NCBI GenBank assembly: GCA_018292915.2
Contig: JACVVK020000014.1
Coordinates: 2,376,001 to 2,440,000, forward strand
DNA length: 64,000 nt
Origin: Batillaria attramentaria
Taxonomy: Eukaryota; Mollusca; Gastropoda; Batillariidae
Direction of reading: 5' to 3'
A model generated the notes under the pieces. It searched no databases, had not been told where the DNA came from, and saw only the letters and a program-made list of their open reading frames with translations. Both the position numbers and the translations under genes were made by a program. Shown one piece after another: positions 30,660-41,698 of the stretch (positions within the stretch are counted from its first letter, which is position 1; the number at the start of each line of letters is the position of its first letter).

Positions 30660-30949
30660 CAATTCAGGGATATCCCCCCTGACAACATCTTCAATTTTCT
30701 GAAAGACGTCAACCTACAAAACATTATAGTCCTGTTTAAATATGACTTGCATTGATCTCATTTGTCCAGTTTTAAGTCTTGAAGGATATCCCTCATTTAA
30801 ACCCAATAGATTTTTAGTATATATTTACATCTTGTTTTATCGTGGAAATTTTTATGTTTTAAAGGGCCTGACGGAAGGGGACTTTTGTTAGCCGCGAATT
30901 AGCCTTTGTTGCATGCGCGGCGTTAAGCCCTAAATAACTAACTAACTAA
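30660..30949 (+). pseudogene. 5'-truncated LINE (type K) with 11-bp target duplication
   Basis: It opens with a frame reading FRDIPPDNIFNFLKDVNLQN, the equivalent of FRDIPPDSIFEFLKESNLLY in the copy at 42307, followed by a 3' UTR ending CATGCGCGGCGTTAAGCCC and (AACT)n. The insertion is flanked by GTATTCTTTGA at 30649-30659 and 30950-30960. It is a C-terminal ORF2 fragment only. Confidence 0.8.
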
Positions 30950-30960
30950 GTATTCTTTGA

Positions 30961-31545
30961 TCAGCAACGACGGCTCGGAACTGCCTCTAAATTTGGAGTT
31001 TAATTTGCACACATCGTAATAATATCATCCTCTTGCCATCATAATCAGCGCAACAAGTCGTCGATCTGTGAGCTCGGAGCAGTCTAACATAATTATATCC
31101 CTTTGAAGTCCAACCAAGCACTCAACCGTGGAACTCACACAAGAAGGTCACGCTGACTGCTCATCACCGTTGGACTGTAATTATCGACTGCTTCACGCCT
31201 GATTAGAAATGTGAGGCAGACGAACGGATAATCAGACGGGTTATAGCCAGCCTGCCGGTCGAGGCCGCCCGATCAAGTCGTGAATGAATGAATGACTGAC
31301 TGGCTTGGCGGGTTGCGTTTGCTCGTAGCGCGATCGTGAATCTCTTGGCTGTGGAGTCCGTGTTGGGATTTGCCAGCGAAGTGCCGTGCTGGAAGTACTG
31401 AAGTGATGTCATGTGGTGAGAGGTGCTCATGAGAATCAGGCCGCTCGCTGGCTCAGCTGGTTCAGTTGTGCGTTGTTTTCCCGCAAGTGTTGCGGCGAGT
31501 GTGGTATTAGTGATCGAGTTCGACACCGAGCTTTAAGCGGGAGTA

Positions 31546-31582
<37 letters not shown>

Positions 31583-32053
31583 ACACAACTGTGCTTGGTT
31601 GTTTCCTCTGTTTGTAAGACTTGAACTTGGCCGCTGTGTCCATCCACTAGACAAGAATAACATGATTCAAGAGCGGTGAACCTGCCAGCTTGTCTGGATT
31701 GAAAAGTGTTCAGTTGGACTGTTCAGTGATCGAGTCACGGTCACTCTAAAACTCAGGCGTGTATGAACAGAACGAGTGAGACTAACACACCTGGTTTTAT
31801 GTATTAGTAAGTTTGATCGAGCCTTATAGGCAGGAACAAGACCTGAAGTTGTGCTTACTTCTAATGAGCGTTGACCGTATCCTGTGACAGTGTGAACCGA
31901 CCGTGTCTGACTGTGCAACTGATCCATCGCATTCAAGGATACATCATCTGTTAGTTTGTCTGGATTGAGTAATTGTTCAGATGAACTATTTCCCTGAGGT
32001 AATGTTCCTTTCCATCATAACCTGGCCATTAAGCCCGTGTCTAATTCCACTCA
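30961..32053. other. No gene recognised; (CAA)n tract
   Basis: (CAA)n at 31548-31591. Frames at 31203-31526, 31413-31679 and 31667-31936 show no domain. The segments GCTTGTCTGGATTGAAAAG and GTTTGTCTGGATTGAGTAA suggest an old short duplication near 31690 and 31955. Confidence 0.4.
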
Positions 32054-32416
32054 CGGATGAGATGCTGAGGGGCTAATGGTATTTTTCTGCTCACAGATCG
32101 TTCTGAGTTGTTTTCGTGATATTTGTCATCACACCATTCAGACGCCTGGACAGTGACAGCGTCTGTAATGCCGGCACTGAGCCAGCAGAAGCGTACTCGT
32201 TGACGCAGCGACCACACTGAACGCTCCAGTAGTGTAACAACAGCCGTAGAATCTGAAATGTTCGACCGTTCGCGCGACTGAACTGGTGTAAACATTGTAT
32301 CGGATGAAAAAGCTGTTCTAATCATCAAGATAGAGTATTTCGAGCGTACAGGCGCAGTCAGGAACGAAACTTGTTTTGTTCTAGCTGACTTAGCAAAGAT
32401 GGAATTAGCCCGCAAG
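32054..32416 (-). mobile_element. Family D element, near complete
   Basis: On the minus strand it begins GGGCTAATTCCATCTTTGC and ends ATACCATTAGCCCCT; the tips form a short inverted pair around GGGGCTAAT. All internal D blocks are in order. About 363 bp, the best uninterrupted D copy. Confidence 0.78.
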
Positions 32417-32498
32417 CAAGCTAAGTAAGCAATGCGCATCGTGCATGCACAGAAAGTGGAGGGGGATGGGGGAAGAGCTGTCTTCTTCACTGGTTACG

Positions 32499-32674
32499 GG
32501 TGGGGTGGGCGTTTGGGAGTTTAACGTCCTTTTCCACCACATAAGGGTGATATCAAAGACGGGGCAACGAGAAAAAAAGGCCAGCACAAATATTTAGCCC
32601 CAGCCGGCGGGATTCGAACTCACGACCCGAGCATTGAGAGTCCAACGCTCTACCATTCGGCCACCCCGGCTCCC
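32499..32674 (-). mobile_element. SINE A copy with 14-bp target duplication
   Basis: Flanked by CTTCACTGGTTACG at 32485-32498 and 32675-32688. Full length in reverse orientation, with a 2-3 bp insertion near box B (GCCGGCGGGATTCG). Confidence 0.94.
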
Positions 32675-32704
32675 CTTCACTGGTTACGAGACGCTCCCCT
32701 CGTA

Positions 32705-32882
32705 GAGAGGGGAACCGGGATAGCCAGATGGTAGAGCGTTGGACTCTCAGTGCTCGGATCGTGAGTTCAAATCTCGGCTGGGGCCAAATATTTGTACTGG
32801 CCTTTTTCTCGTTGCCCCGTCTTTGATATCACCCTTACCTTGTGGAAAAGGACGTTAAACTCCCAAACACCCACCCACCCGC
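32705..32882 (+). mobile_element. SINE A copy
   Basis: GGGGAACCGGGATAGCC head, box B GTTCAAATC (weakened) and GGAAAAGGACGTTAAACTCC tail. It sits about 30 bp from the opposite-strand SINE, giving an inverted SINE pair. Confidence 0.92.
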
Positions 32883-33419
32883 CCCCTCGGGGGAGAGCAG
32901 CCCAAATTCTCCATTCATGGCGTAACAAAGATATGGCAAAAAATATATATAATTATAATATAACATAAACACAAACATTATTTTATTGCCATATGCAGGA
33001 CATTGTTACGGGTTTAAAAGCTATTTTACACTCTCTCTCCCACATCAGTCCGTCCCCTTACACCCTCCTTATAATGATAAGTAATAAATGGATGCATGTT
33101 TACGGAGGATGCTTATAGGTGCCTCACCGCCTAATAAAAGCGCGCCTTCTGGGTGATTAACACGGACTAGGGTCTGTACACTCTGTCAGTTTACCCGTAG
33201 ACCGAAGTAGCCCTAACCCTGGTCACTGTCTGGCCGACCGAGCTCGCATCAACACTGACAGGCCGCACGAACTCGCAACATGATAAAAATCAGTTGAAAG
33301 CTCTGCAACAAGCAAAACCACCTCTTTGTTCACGTAGGTGTGACGGATCGTGGCACTTCAAGGCATGCAGCCGCCGCTCGCCAGAATGACAAGAGTTTCT
33401 GCCTTTCCCTCTGTTTCAG
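32883..33419. other. No gene seen
   Basis: A/T-rich sequence around 32935-33000, then unique sequence leading to the candidate exon below. Confidence 0.4.
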
Positions 33420-33644
33420 GCACTCGACTCGAGTGAGAGGCATTTCACTTGGCTGGATCAGTAGCCAGGCGAGCTCGCCGCCCCGTCAGTCGGTGGGCCG
33501 AATTGTTTCCTGCCTCGCGAGTGTGCCAGCTGCGCTCAGCTCGGTTACTGGAGGTGGTTTCTCACGAGGGATCTGTGTGGTGTACAGCTGTGGGTTCCAG
33601 TCCTGTGCGTTGGATTTCATTTGGATTGTGCTGAAGAACTGGAG
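33420..33644 (+). other. Candidate internal exon (unassigned)
   Basis: A pyrimidine-rich acceptor (TTCCCTCTGTTTCAG, ending 33419) and a consensus donor (GAG then GTAAGT at 33645) bracket 225 nt. One frame is open throughout (it also continues upstream to 33340) and reads for example GISLGWISSQASSPPRQSVG. I recognise no domain. It could be a coding exon, a 5' UTR exon or chance; no partner exon is identified. Confidence 0.3.
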
Positions 33645-33654
33645 GTAAGTCTTT

Positions 33655-33901
33655 GTAACAAACAAAGAAACAGACAAACAGACAGACAGAAGAACGCCGG
33701 AACAAATAAACGATCGAACAAACAAACGAACGAACAAATGAACGAACGAACGAAAGAAAAGAGAGAGAGAGAGAGAGAGAAGAACGAATTGAGTAAGAAA
33801 GAAACGAACGAACAGGTGAACCATCAAACGAACGAGCGAATAACCAAATGGACGAAAGATTGAACGAACGAACGAACGATCAGACAGACAAACAAACAAA
33901 C
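33655..33901. repeat. Degenerate (GAAC/CAAA/CAGA) tetranucleotide region
   Basis: About 245 bp of purine-rich tetranucleotide repeats with an internal (GA)n (33762-33780). Confidence 0.9.
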
Positions 33902-34568
33902 TTATTCTTGCACAATATCCTGCATGGCATCGTCTGAAAACCTGAAAGAAAGTATTGTTAGTATCATTTCTTGGGAAGATACGTCCATTATGAATTCAAA
34001 ACAAACGGTCCGTGGGCTCAGTGTCTAGGGGCGTGTTATATCGCAAACAATGTTTTCGTAATTCAAACTTGTTTGTAGAACAAACATGCATTTATTTTCT
34101 TTTACCCTTGCAGCGCGTATGAAAAAGTTTTCTTCACCTTTCGCTGTTGTCGGACTTAGGTTCACGAAGTCCTGCGTAGACTGAACAGACCAAGTTGCCA
34201 TTTATAAATGTTGTGAGAGGTTGCTACGGGGGGGGGGGGGGGGGGGGGGGAGGGGGGGGGCACACAACAAATACACAATTGCTCTCGTCTTACACGTGGA
34301 TTTGAGTCAACACAACGGTGGTTCTTATACAAAAGCATTTTGACAACAAAGGCCTGAATGGTCGGACGTGCGGTGTGTTTATGTTGCATTGTTTCTGTCT
34401 GCGTTTTGCTGATTTCTGTTAAAGAAAACAATTCACAACAGCAACACATCTGTTTTACCTTTAAGTTTAGGGTTTTGGTTTCCGCGAATGTTTACCTTAA
34501 GACTCTCTTGAATGGCTGCAGATAACACTGGATTTTAACGCATTTTGTACCGTAGGTGGGGATTACCT
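33902..34568. other. No gene seen; poly-G tract
   Basis: G-rich run at 34229-34260. Otherwise unique sequence without a recognisable frame. Confidence 0.4.
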
Positions 34569-34770
34569 TTTCTTCCTGTAATCTTCCCAACTCATCTTTG
34601 CTTTCATTAGTCTTAAATGTGCGACAATATCAGATTTCTAACTTCAGCTCTTTTTTGTTATTGTTTGAAGTTTCTTCCTGTAATCTTCCCAACTCATCTT
34701 TGCTTTCATTAGTCTTAAATGTGCGACAATATCAGATTTCTTTCTAACTTAAGCTCTTTTTTATTGTTTT
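34569..34770. repeat. ~101-bp tandem duplication
   Basis: TTTCTTCCTGTAATCTTCCC to AATATCAGATTTCT is repeated almost perfectly, starting about 34569 and 34671. Recent. Confidence 0.93.
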
Positions 34771-34850
34771 AAGTTCAAGTTCAAGTTCAAATTACTTTAT
34801 TTATCCCTCATGGGGCAATTAAATGTTCGGGCGGGCTATAACATAATATA
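34771..34850 (-). mobile_element. LINE/SINE 3' end with (TCAAG)n
   Basis: TTCAAGTTCAAGTTCAA, then TTACTTTATTTATCCCTCAT and GGGGCAATT. On the minus strand this is a GGGATAAATAAAGTAA-type 3' terminus. Similar ends occur at 43815, 47752, 49744, 52766 and 58925. Confidence 0.5.
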
Positions 34851-35017
34851 ACAAACGCTGTTAAGAAGGAAAGATAGAAACTCTATATACAGCCTTAAAT
34901 GACAAATCACTAAGAAATAAAACAATTCACTACTCTAAGAATTAAAACATGCATAAGAACATCCATACCGAATACTTCTTGTAATTATAACACTTATTTA
35001 GCAGCAGCAGCAACAGA

Positions 35018-35749
<732 letters not shown>

Positions 35750-35758
35750 ATTTGAAGC

Positions 35759-35939
35759 GGGGAGCCGGGATAGACGAATGGTAGAGCGTTGGATTCTCAA
35801 TGCTCGGGTCGTGAGTTCGAATCCCGGCTGGGGCCGAATATTTGTGCTGGCCTTTTTTCTCGTTGCCCCGTCTTTGATATCACCCGTGCGTGGTGGAATA
35901 AGGACGTTAAACTCCTAAACACCCACCCACCCACCCTTT
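35759..35939 (+). mobile_element. SINE A copy with 9-bp target duplication
   Basis: Flanked by ATTTGAAGC at 35750-35758 and 35940-35948. Box B GTTCGAATCC is intact. Confidence 0.94.
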
Positions 35940-36029
35940 ATTTGAAGCTTGAGCATGTACGCGTCTTTGTATTGTAGAAACGTGTCAAAGTAAAAGGCGT
36001 TTTCTGGTTAAAGGGGCTAATGTTGTTTG

Positions 36030-36350
36030 GGTGAGCGGTGGTCTAATAGGTAGGGCGTCGGATTTAGCCGCTGCGCTACTGAACGGCCATCACCAATGTC
36101 AAGGCGATGAAGCGTGGGTTCGAGCCCAGGTCGAGCTTGTGATATGTGATACCGGATTTTCCTTGCTGCCGGGCTGCTCATCGGGGGTTTCTTTCCGGGT
36201 TATCCGGCTTTCCTCCCCCAGCAAAAATTGCAAAAATTGTTTTTAAAAAAAGGAAAGGTATTGGGTGGCGCTGCACCGCGGCGACGCGCTTCCCCCGGGA
36301 GAAGCAACCCGAATTTCGCGAAAGGGACAATAAAGTAGTAAAAATAAAAA
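36030..36350 (+). mobile_element. SINE B reference copy
   Basis: The most complete copy. The tRNA-like head GGTGAGCGGTGGTCTAATAG is followed by a long insert between the A and B boxes (GCCGCTGCGCTACTGAACGG). Box B is GGGTTCGAGCCCAGG at about 36117. The body holds TTCCGGGTTATCCGGCTTTC and GGTGGCGCTGCACCGCGGCG; the tail is AAAGGGACAATAAAGTAG plus A-rich DNA. The AATAAAGTA tail resembles the LINE ends described at 34771, so tail sharing with a partner LINE is possible. Confidence 0.92.
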
Positions 36351-36379
36351 AAAATAAAAAAGACAGAAAAAAAAAAATT

Positions 36380-36731
36380 ACCATGTTTATGCTCACAGAT
36401 CGTTCTGGTCTAATTTCATGGTGTCTATCGCCAGTCACGCCGCTTAGACACCTGGACCGTGACAGCGTCTGTAATGCTGGCACTGAGCCAAACGAAGCGG
36501 ACTCTACGACGCGGCGACCACACTGAGCGCTTCAGCAGTGTAACTTACAGCAGTCGCAGAATTTGAAGGTTCGACCGCTCGCGCAAAGTGTAAACAGCAT
36601 TGTGTCGCCATTAAGAGCTGTGCTAATCACAAAGATAAGAGTATTTCGAGCGTACAGAGGCACTCACGAGCGAAACTGTTCCAAAATATAATACCTGACA
36701 TAGCAAAGGTGGATTTAGCCCGTTTGAAAAA
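36380..36731 (-). mobile_element. Family D element
   Basis: Reverse orientation: GCTCACAGATCGTTCTGG, GACACCTGGACCGTGACAGC, GTAATGCTGGCACTGAGCC, GACCACACTGAGCGCTTC, GAGTATTTCGAGCGTACAG and TGGATTTAGCCCG in order. Confidence 0.78.
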
Positions 36732-36784
36732 CGGCCCCTAACTTTCACCCGCCTTATTTCACACCGACAGACCGAAATCCAAAA

Positions 36785-36785
<1 letters not shown>

Positions 36786-36830
<45 letters not shown>

Positions 36831-37046
36831 CTGTTAACATTCGGAAGCAGGAACAAACAAATAAACAAACATAGAACCCCCCCCCCCCCACACACACCAC
36901 CACCACCACCACCACCACCACCACCCTCCACTAACTCGGGAACCAAGCCACTGATAGCTCTTGGCTAAAGGTAGGGCTTCGACCTTTAGCCACGTGACTG
37001 GAGTTAACCTCCCACGCCCCTTCTTCCCCCCCCCCCCCCCCCCCCC
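36786..37046. repeat. Long poly-C tracts and (CCA)n
   Basis: C run of about 41 bp (36786-36826), a second near 36879-36889 with (CCA)n to 36924, and a third at 37027-37046. Confidence 0.92.
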
Positions 37047-37618
37047 TCCCTAAAAAATATAAAAAAAAACTTTAAAAGAAATGGTGCTACTCTTTACTGG
37101 AGTTTAATTTGTCGGCGTGAAAAAGTAGCCGTTATGAATCGACCTTCACCAACACATTACTACACGGTAAAGAGGTGCGCGTGCGTAATTCAAACATATG
37201 GCTGTACCTCAATACCTTAGACTCAGTCTATACAGCCGCACCAGGAAAGCTGACCGCCATCTTCACTTACACCCCTCTGATACCTGGAAAAGCGATCAGA
37301 GAAACATCCACAGGCTAAGTGGCTAAACCGGAAAGAATTATGAGAAGACTAGAGGAACACTAGAACTTTGAAGATTCAATAACGGAGTTAATTCTCCACG
37401 GAATATCTTCGTTTTCGTAGGGGAGTGAAGGGTACAGAACTGGAATCCAGGGCCTGGAGCAAAACCCGAGGGAGAAACTACGATTAAACTAGGGATCTGC
37501 TGTCTTAGCGATTACCCATAGGCGTCTGCCTCTGTTTTTTGTCCGCCTTTGTTACTCGATGAGAGGTTAGCTTTGCTTAGGGGGTCAGTTTCGCCATACT
37601 TTGCGCGTCATATATTTA
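37047..37618. other. No gene recognised
   Basis: Unique sequence; the last ~80 bp (GAGGTTAGCTTTGCTTAGGG) resembles the repeat units at 38840-39225. Confidence 0.4.
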
Positions 37619-37630
37619 CCCGCCAGAAAC

Positions 37631-37802
37631 GGGGAGCCGGGGTGGTCGAATGGTAGAGCGTTGGACTTCTAATGCTCGGGTCGTGAGTTCGATCCCGGTT
37701 GGGGCCAAATATTTGTTCTGGCTTTTTCATCGTTGCCCCGTCTTTGATATCACCCTATGTGGTGGAAAAGGACGTAAAACCCCCAAACACCCACCCACCC
37801 AC
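37631..37802 (+). mobile_element. SINE A reference copy, 12-bp target duplication
   Basis: Flanked by CCCGCCAGAAAC at 37619-37630 and 37803-37814. Box A TGGTCGAATGG is at 37643-37653 and box B GTTCGATCC at 37687-37695. The head GCGTTGGACTTCTAATGC matches the anticodon arm of tRNA-Arg(TCT), so this family derives from that tRNA or a close relative. The tRNA-unrelated body (CCAAATATTTG to GATATCACCC) and the GGAAAAGGACGTAAAACCCC tail ending in CCCA units follow. Boxes A and B imply RNA polymerase III transcription. Confidence 0.95.
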
Positions 37803-37816
37803 CCCGCCAGAAACTC

Positions 37817-38031
37817 ATTCTGTGTGTTATTAATCTTGGGGCATTACTAGAAGAGAAGTGTCCATGACGAAGTTCAGCCTACCCTCACTACAATCTGAGG
37901 ATGTAGGCGTTTGGCTGAAAGTCATTCAGTGTGTTATTAATCTTGGGGCATTACCGGAAGAGACGATTCCATGACGAAGTTCAGCCTACCCTCACTACAA
38001 TCTGAGGATGTAGGCGTTTGGCTGAAAATCC
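37817..38031. repeat. ~107-bp tandem duplication
   Basis: TGTGTTATTAATCTTGGGGC to GTAGGCGTTTGGCTGAAA occurs twice in a row with few differences. Confidence 0.93.
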
Positions 38032-38162
38032 CGTTTTCATACGGCTTACTTTAAAGCCTCTGTGAACTTGTTTGGCATACAACAACTTTGCGGGAAAACC
38101 TTTCATCGAATGCGCTTGAAAACAGTCGCTTATATCAAGATCTAACACCTGGGAAAGCGGGA

Positions 38163-38413
38163 AGCCTCGCGCCGCGATAATAATAATAATAATAATGAGG
38201 ATTTCTATAGCGCCTAATCTCCGAAGCCGGGGCTCTAGGCGCTTTACACATGTATACACAAGGTGATAAATAAACACATGAATACTAGATAAATAATGAA
38301 CTAAATAAATACGAATAAAAGCGTACATACATAGATACATTCATTACATACATGTAGTCAGACATACAGTCAGACATACATACAAGCACTGACACCTACA
38401 TACATACCAACAT
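38163..38413 (-). mobile_element. LINE 3' end, short-TACA version
   Basis: Same element as 28787-29597: on the minus strand it ends GTAAAGCGCCTAGAGCCCC, GGCGCTATAGAAATCC and (ATT)n. The TACA tract is only a few units long here. Confidence 0.72.
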
Positions 38414-38429
38414 CCGATACACACCTACG

Positions 38430-38596
38430 GGGGAGCCGGGGTGGTCGAATGGTAGAGCGTTGGACTTCTAATGTTCGGGTCGTGAGTTCGATCCCGGCTG
38501 GGCCAAATATTTGTGCTGGCTTTTTCATCGTTGCCCCGTCTTTGATATCACCCTATGTGGTGGAAAAGGACGTTAAACCCCCAAACACCCACCCAC
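38430..38596 (+). mobile_element. SINE A copy inserted in the LINE 3' end
   Basis: Flanked by CCGATACACACCTACG (38414-38429) and CCGATACACATCTACG (38597-38612), one mismatch. Confidence 0.94.
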
Positions 38597-38839
38597 CCGA
38601 TACACATCTACGTATTGCCCCAGGGCCAGAATAAAGCGAAGCGGCTGACGGAGCTGGTCTATTTACAGACATTTGCAATATAGTAATCATACAAGAAGAA
38701 CGTCGCCGGTTCAGAGAAACCCGTCTTTCTTTAATACTAGTTGCACGCAAAAACGAACAAACAAACAAGCAAACAAACAAAGAACACCACTACCACCACC
38801 ACCAACAACAACAACAACGACAATAACAACAACTTATCC

Positions 38840-39225
38840 GTTGTGTTTCTAAGCTTGGGCCATGACGGCCATTGAACGATAAAAGGTTACTAACTGAGAA
38901 ATAAGCTTTGCCTAATGTGTCTGTTTCGCCTTTACACGTTCCTTATCGTCATTTTTAGCCGTGGGAAACTCATTACTTTCTGCCTTGGGCCGTGACGGCC
39001 ATGCCCAAACGGGGTGAAAGAAGTTTCTGCTACTAGCTGAGAGATCAGCTTTGATTTAGGGATCAGATTTGCATTATTGCTTTCCTTTTCATTTTCAATC
39101 AATCCATCCGTTGTGTTTCTAACCTTGGGTTATTACGGCCGTGCATAAACGGGAAAAAGCTTTCGTTGCCAGCTGAGAGATTAGTTTTGCTTGTGGGGTC
39201 AACTTCGCCATACGTTCCCTGTAAC
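38840..39225. repeat. Three degenerate ~125-bp tandem units
   Basis: Units share CCGTTGTGTTTCTAA, TTGGGCCATGACGGCC, CTGAGAGATYAGCTTTG and TTCGCC. The same unit is recognisable at about 37555-37620 and 37820 onward. Confidence 0.7.
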
Positions 39226-39762
39226 GGTTAAACCGAAAAGAGTTTGTTTGTTTGTTTGTTTGTTTGTTTGTTTTCATTATGGTGGAAACGCGCGTACATT
39301 TGCGATAGGTGATGAAAACTAGTTATGAACTTGACCTAATCAGACTTGCTGTTTCTGTCGACACCCCCCCCCCTCTTCACCCCCTCCCCCTGGCTTCTCC
39401 ACCCCTTGCCCCGACCCCTACCTCCTCTCTCTGTAATTACAGGATTCGCACAATTACTGAAGGTCCAGACTGTTGCCGAAATTTGTTCCAGAGATACTGG
39501 GACTAATCCCAAAACCTATCAATTTCCTTGCTACGCCCAAAAGGTCTTCGCTTTTCCCGCGAGACCGTCTAGAGGTGTCTGTGTGCAGTACTAGTAATTA
39601 CTTCATTTCTCAACTTTCTTCCCCGACGGTGCACTCGACTTGCGTTGATTCCACTCTCAGTAAAGCTCGGTTTGCCGCCTGATTATTTTGGTTTTGAAGA
39701 AACTTGATATTGTAATGCTGAATGAACTCACCTCAAAATAACAGTGTGGGCGTATAGCGTTC
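39226..39762. other. No gene recognised
   Basis: (TTTG)n at 39245-39272 and C-rich stretch at 39364-39420. The frames at 39309-39594 have no domain. Confidence 0.4.
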
Positions 39763-40084
39763 ACGACGAGACGAGACGAGACGAGACGAGACGAGACGAG
39801 ACGAGACGGGACGGGACGGGACGGGACGGGACGAGACGGGACGGGACGGGACGAGACGAGACGAGACGAGACGAGACGGGACGGGACGGGACGGGACGGG
39901 ACGGGACGAGACGAGACGAGACGAGACGAGACGAGACGAGACGAGACGAGACGGGACGGGACGAGACGAGACGAGACGAGACGAGACGAGACGAGACGAG
40001 ACGAGACGAGACGAGACGAGACGAGACGAGACGAGACGAGACGAGACGGGACGGGACGGGACGGGACGAGACGAGACGAGACGA
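39763..40084. repeat. ACGAG/ACGGG pentanucleotide array, 322 bp
   Basis: About 64 units of ACGAG or ACGGG, arranged in blocks of like units. No frame has a stop, so it produces long (ETRRD)n and (SSRLV)n frames on the two strands that are not genes. Confidence 0.97.
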
Positions 40085-40104
40085 AGTAATGTTGGAAATT
40101 TCAA

Positions 40105-40243
40105 TATGAACACAATTTTGAAATTCCCCAAAACCTAAAATAAACACAATTTTGAAATTCCAAAGCCTAAGTAGCTGAGCTGACCATAAGCACCACGTGA
40201 TCGTAGTGTGTTTATCGCGGTGTTTGAGAGTATGCGTGTGATT

Positions 40244-40246
<3 letters not shown>
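40105..40246. mobile_element. Partial family H element
   Basis: AATTTTGAAATTCC twice, then GTAGCTGAGCTGACC, CACCACGTGATCG and GTATGCGTGTGATTCACGTG, running directly into (GT)n. Confidence 0.62.
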
Positions 40247-40318
<72 letters not shown>

Positions 40319-40390
40319 TGTCTTTGGGGGGGGGGGGTTGTGTTGTGTTGTGTTGTGTTGTGTTGTGTTGTGTTGTGTTGTGTTGTGTTG
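40247..40390. repeat. (GT)n and (TGTTG)n
   Basis: GT run 40247-40317, poly-G, then TGTTG pentamers 40337-40390. Confidence 0.96.
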
Positions 40391-40736
40391 TTATAGTTGG
40401 TTTCTCGTAAAAGATATAAGAAAACTTTGGCTTGCGCCTCGATGGTGATTAGGATCGCGCCTGGGGAGTTTTCTCCGCTTGGTTTCTTCAATATTAAACG
40501 GGTTAATTCCATCTTCGCTAACCCAAATTGTTGTTTTGGAACAGTTTCGCTCGTGAGTGCGCCTGTACGCTCGACCTACTCTATCTTGATGATGCGTACA
40601 GCTCTTAACATTGTTGTTTGCACTTTACGCGAGCGGTCGAACATTCAAACTCTGTGATTGTTGTTACACTACTGGAGCGCTCAATGTGGTCACCGCGTCA
40701 TCGAGTATACCTCGATCTGTTTGGCTCAATGCAAGC

Positions 40737-40795
40737 ATACGCGGTGGAAAAGGACGTTAAACCCCCAAACACCTACCCATCCTTTACATTACACT
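40737..40795 (+). mobile_element. SINE A tail fragment in family D
   Basis: TACGCGGTGGAAAAGGACG, TTAAACCCCCAAACACC and a CCCA-like end. Only the 3' ~50 bp of the SINE is present, as expected for extreme 5' truncation. Confidence 0.75.
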
Positions 40796-40872
40796 CATTA
40801 CAGACGCTGTCACTGTCCAGGCGTCTAAGTGGTGTGATGATAGATTCCAGGAATACAGCTCAGAACGATCAG

Positions 40873-41184
40873 GGCCCGCATGTAAAAGTCGAGGTTAGGG
40901 ATTTTAGCCACGGGTTAGAGTCTAACCTCGAACTAAACTAGCTCTAGGGTTAAATTTTCTGGGTTTGTTTGTTTGTTTGTTTGTTTGTTTTGTTTGTTTG
41001 TTTGTTTGTTTAACCAGGAAACGGGTCCATTCCACCATGGTGCCTAAGACGTCAGAGAAGGAATTTTTCCTACTTTTCTTCGCTTCCTTTTTATATTTAG
41101 TTTTGTTTTGGGGTTTCTCTTCTCCTAGTCTGGGTTAGGCCCGTAGCCGTGGGTTAAATTAACCTCGAGTTTTACATACGGGCC
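40873..41184 (-). mobile_element. CWG MITE copy 10
   Basis: GGCCCGCATGTAAAAGTCGA start and TCGAGTTTTACATACGGGCC end, CAG left and CTG right. The uninterrupted D sequence here is GATCTGTGAGC. Confidence 0.85.
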
Positions 41185-41698
41185 CTGTGAGCTTAAAAAT
41201 GGTAACATTAGCCCCTTTAAAGGCATCAAAATAACAAAAACGCAATGCCAGCAGACACCGACATCAAGCTCTAGGGGCTTGTCGCCAAACTCAAACGGAC
41301 GGCAGGGACTGAACAAGAACAAGAAAGAAGAAAGTCTAGTGACACATCATTTCGTTTGCAAATAGAGTTAAAACTTCGAAAGTGGCATTTTATCTCTCCC
41401 CCCCCCCACCCCACCCCACCCCTTACCGTCAACGGGCTGATTTCATCTATTTCATCTTTGCTAGCCCAGCTTATGTTTTGGAACAGTTTCGCTCGTGAGT
41501 GCGCCTGTACACTCGAAATACTCTATCTTGATGATTAGTACAGCTCTTAATGCGATACATTCTTGTTTGCACTTTGCGCGAGTGGTCGAACAGTCAAATC
41601 ATTCTTTGATCGTTGTTACGTTACTGAACCCCTCAATGTGGCCGCCGGGTCATCGAGTACGCTTCTGTTGGCTCACTGCCAGCATTATAGGCGTCTAC

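Larger units (their letters stand above)
40497..41218 (+). mobile_element. Family D element with two insertions
   Basis: It starts AAACGGGTTAATTCCATCTT and ends GGTAACATTAGCCCCTTT. A SINE A tail fragment (40737-40795) and a CWG MITE (40873-41184) interrupt it; removing both restores the order of intact D copies. Confidence 0.82.

Noticed and set aside
39744..40131. Long open frames with (ETRRD)n and (SSRLV)n repeats
   Set aside because: They are readings of the ACGRG pentanucleotide array, open on both strands at once.
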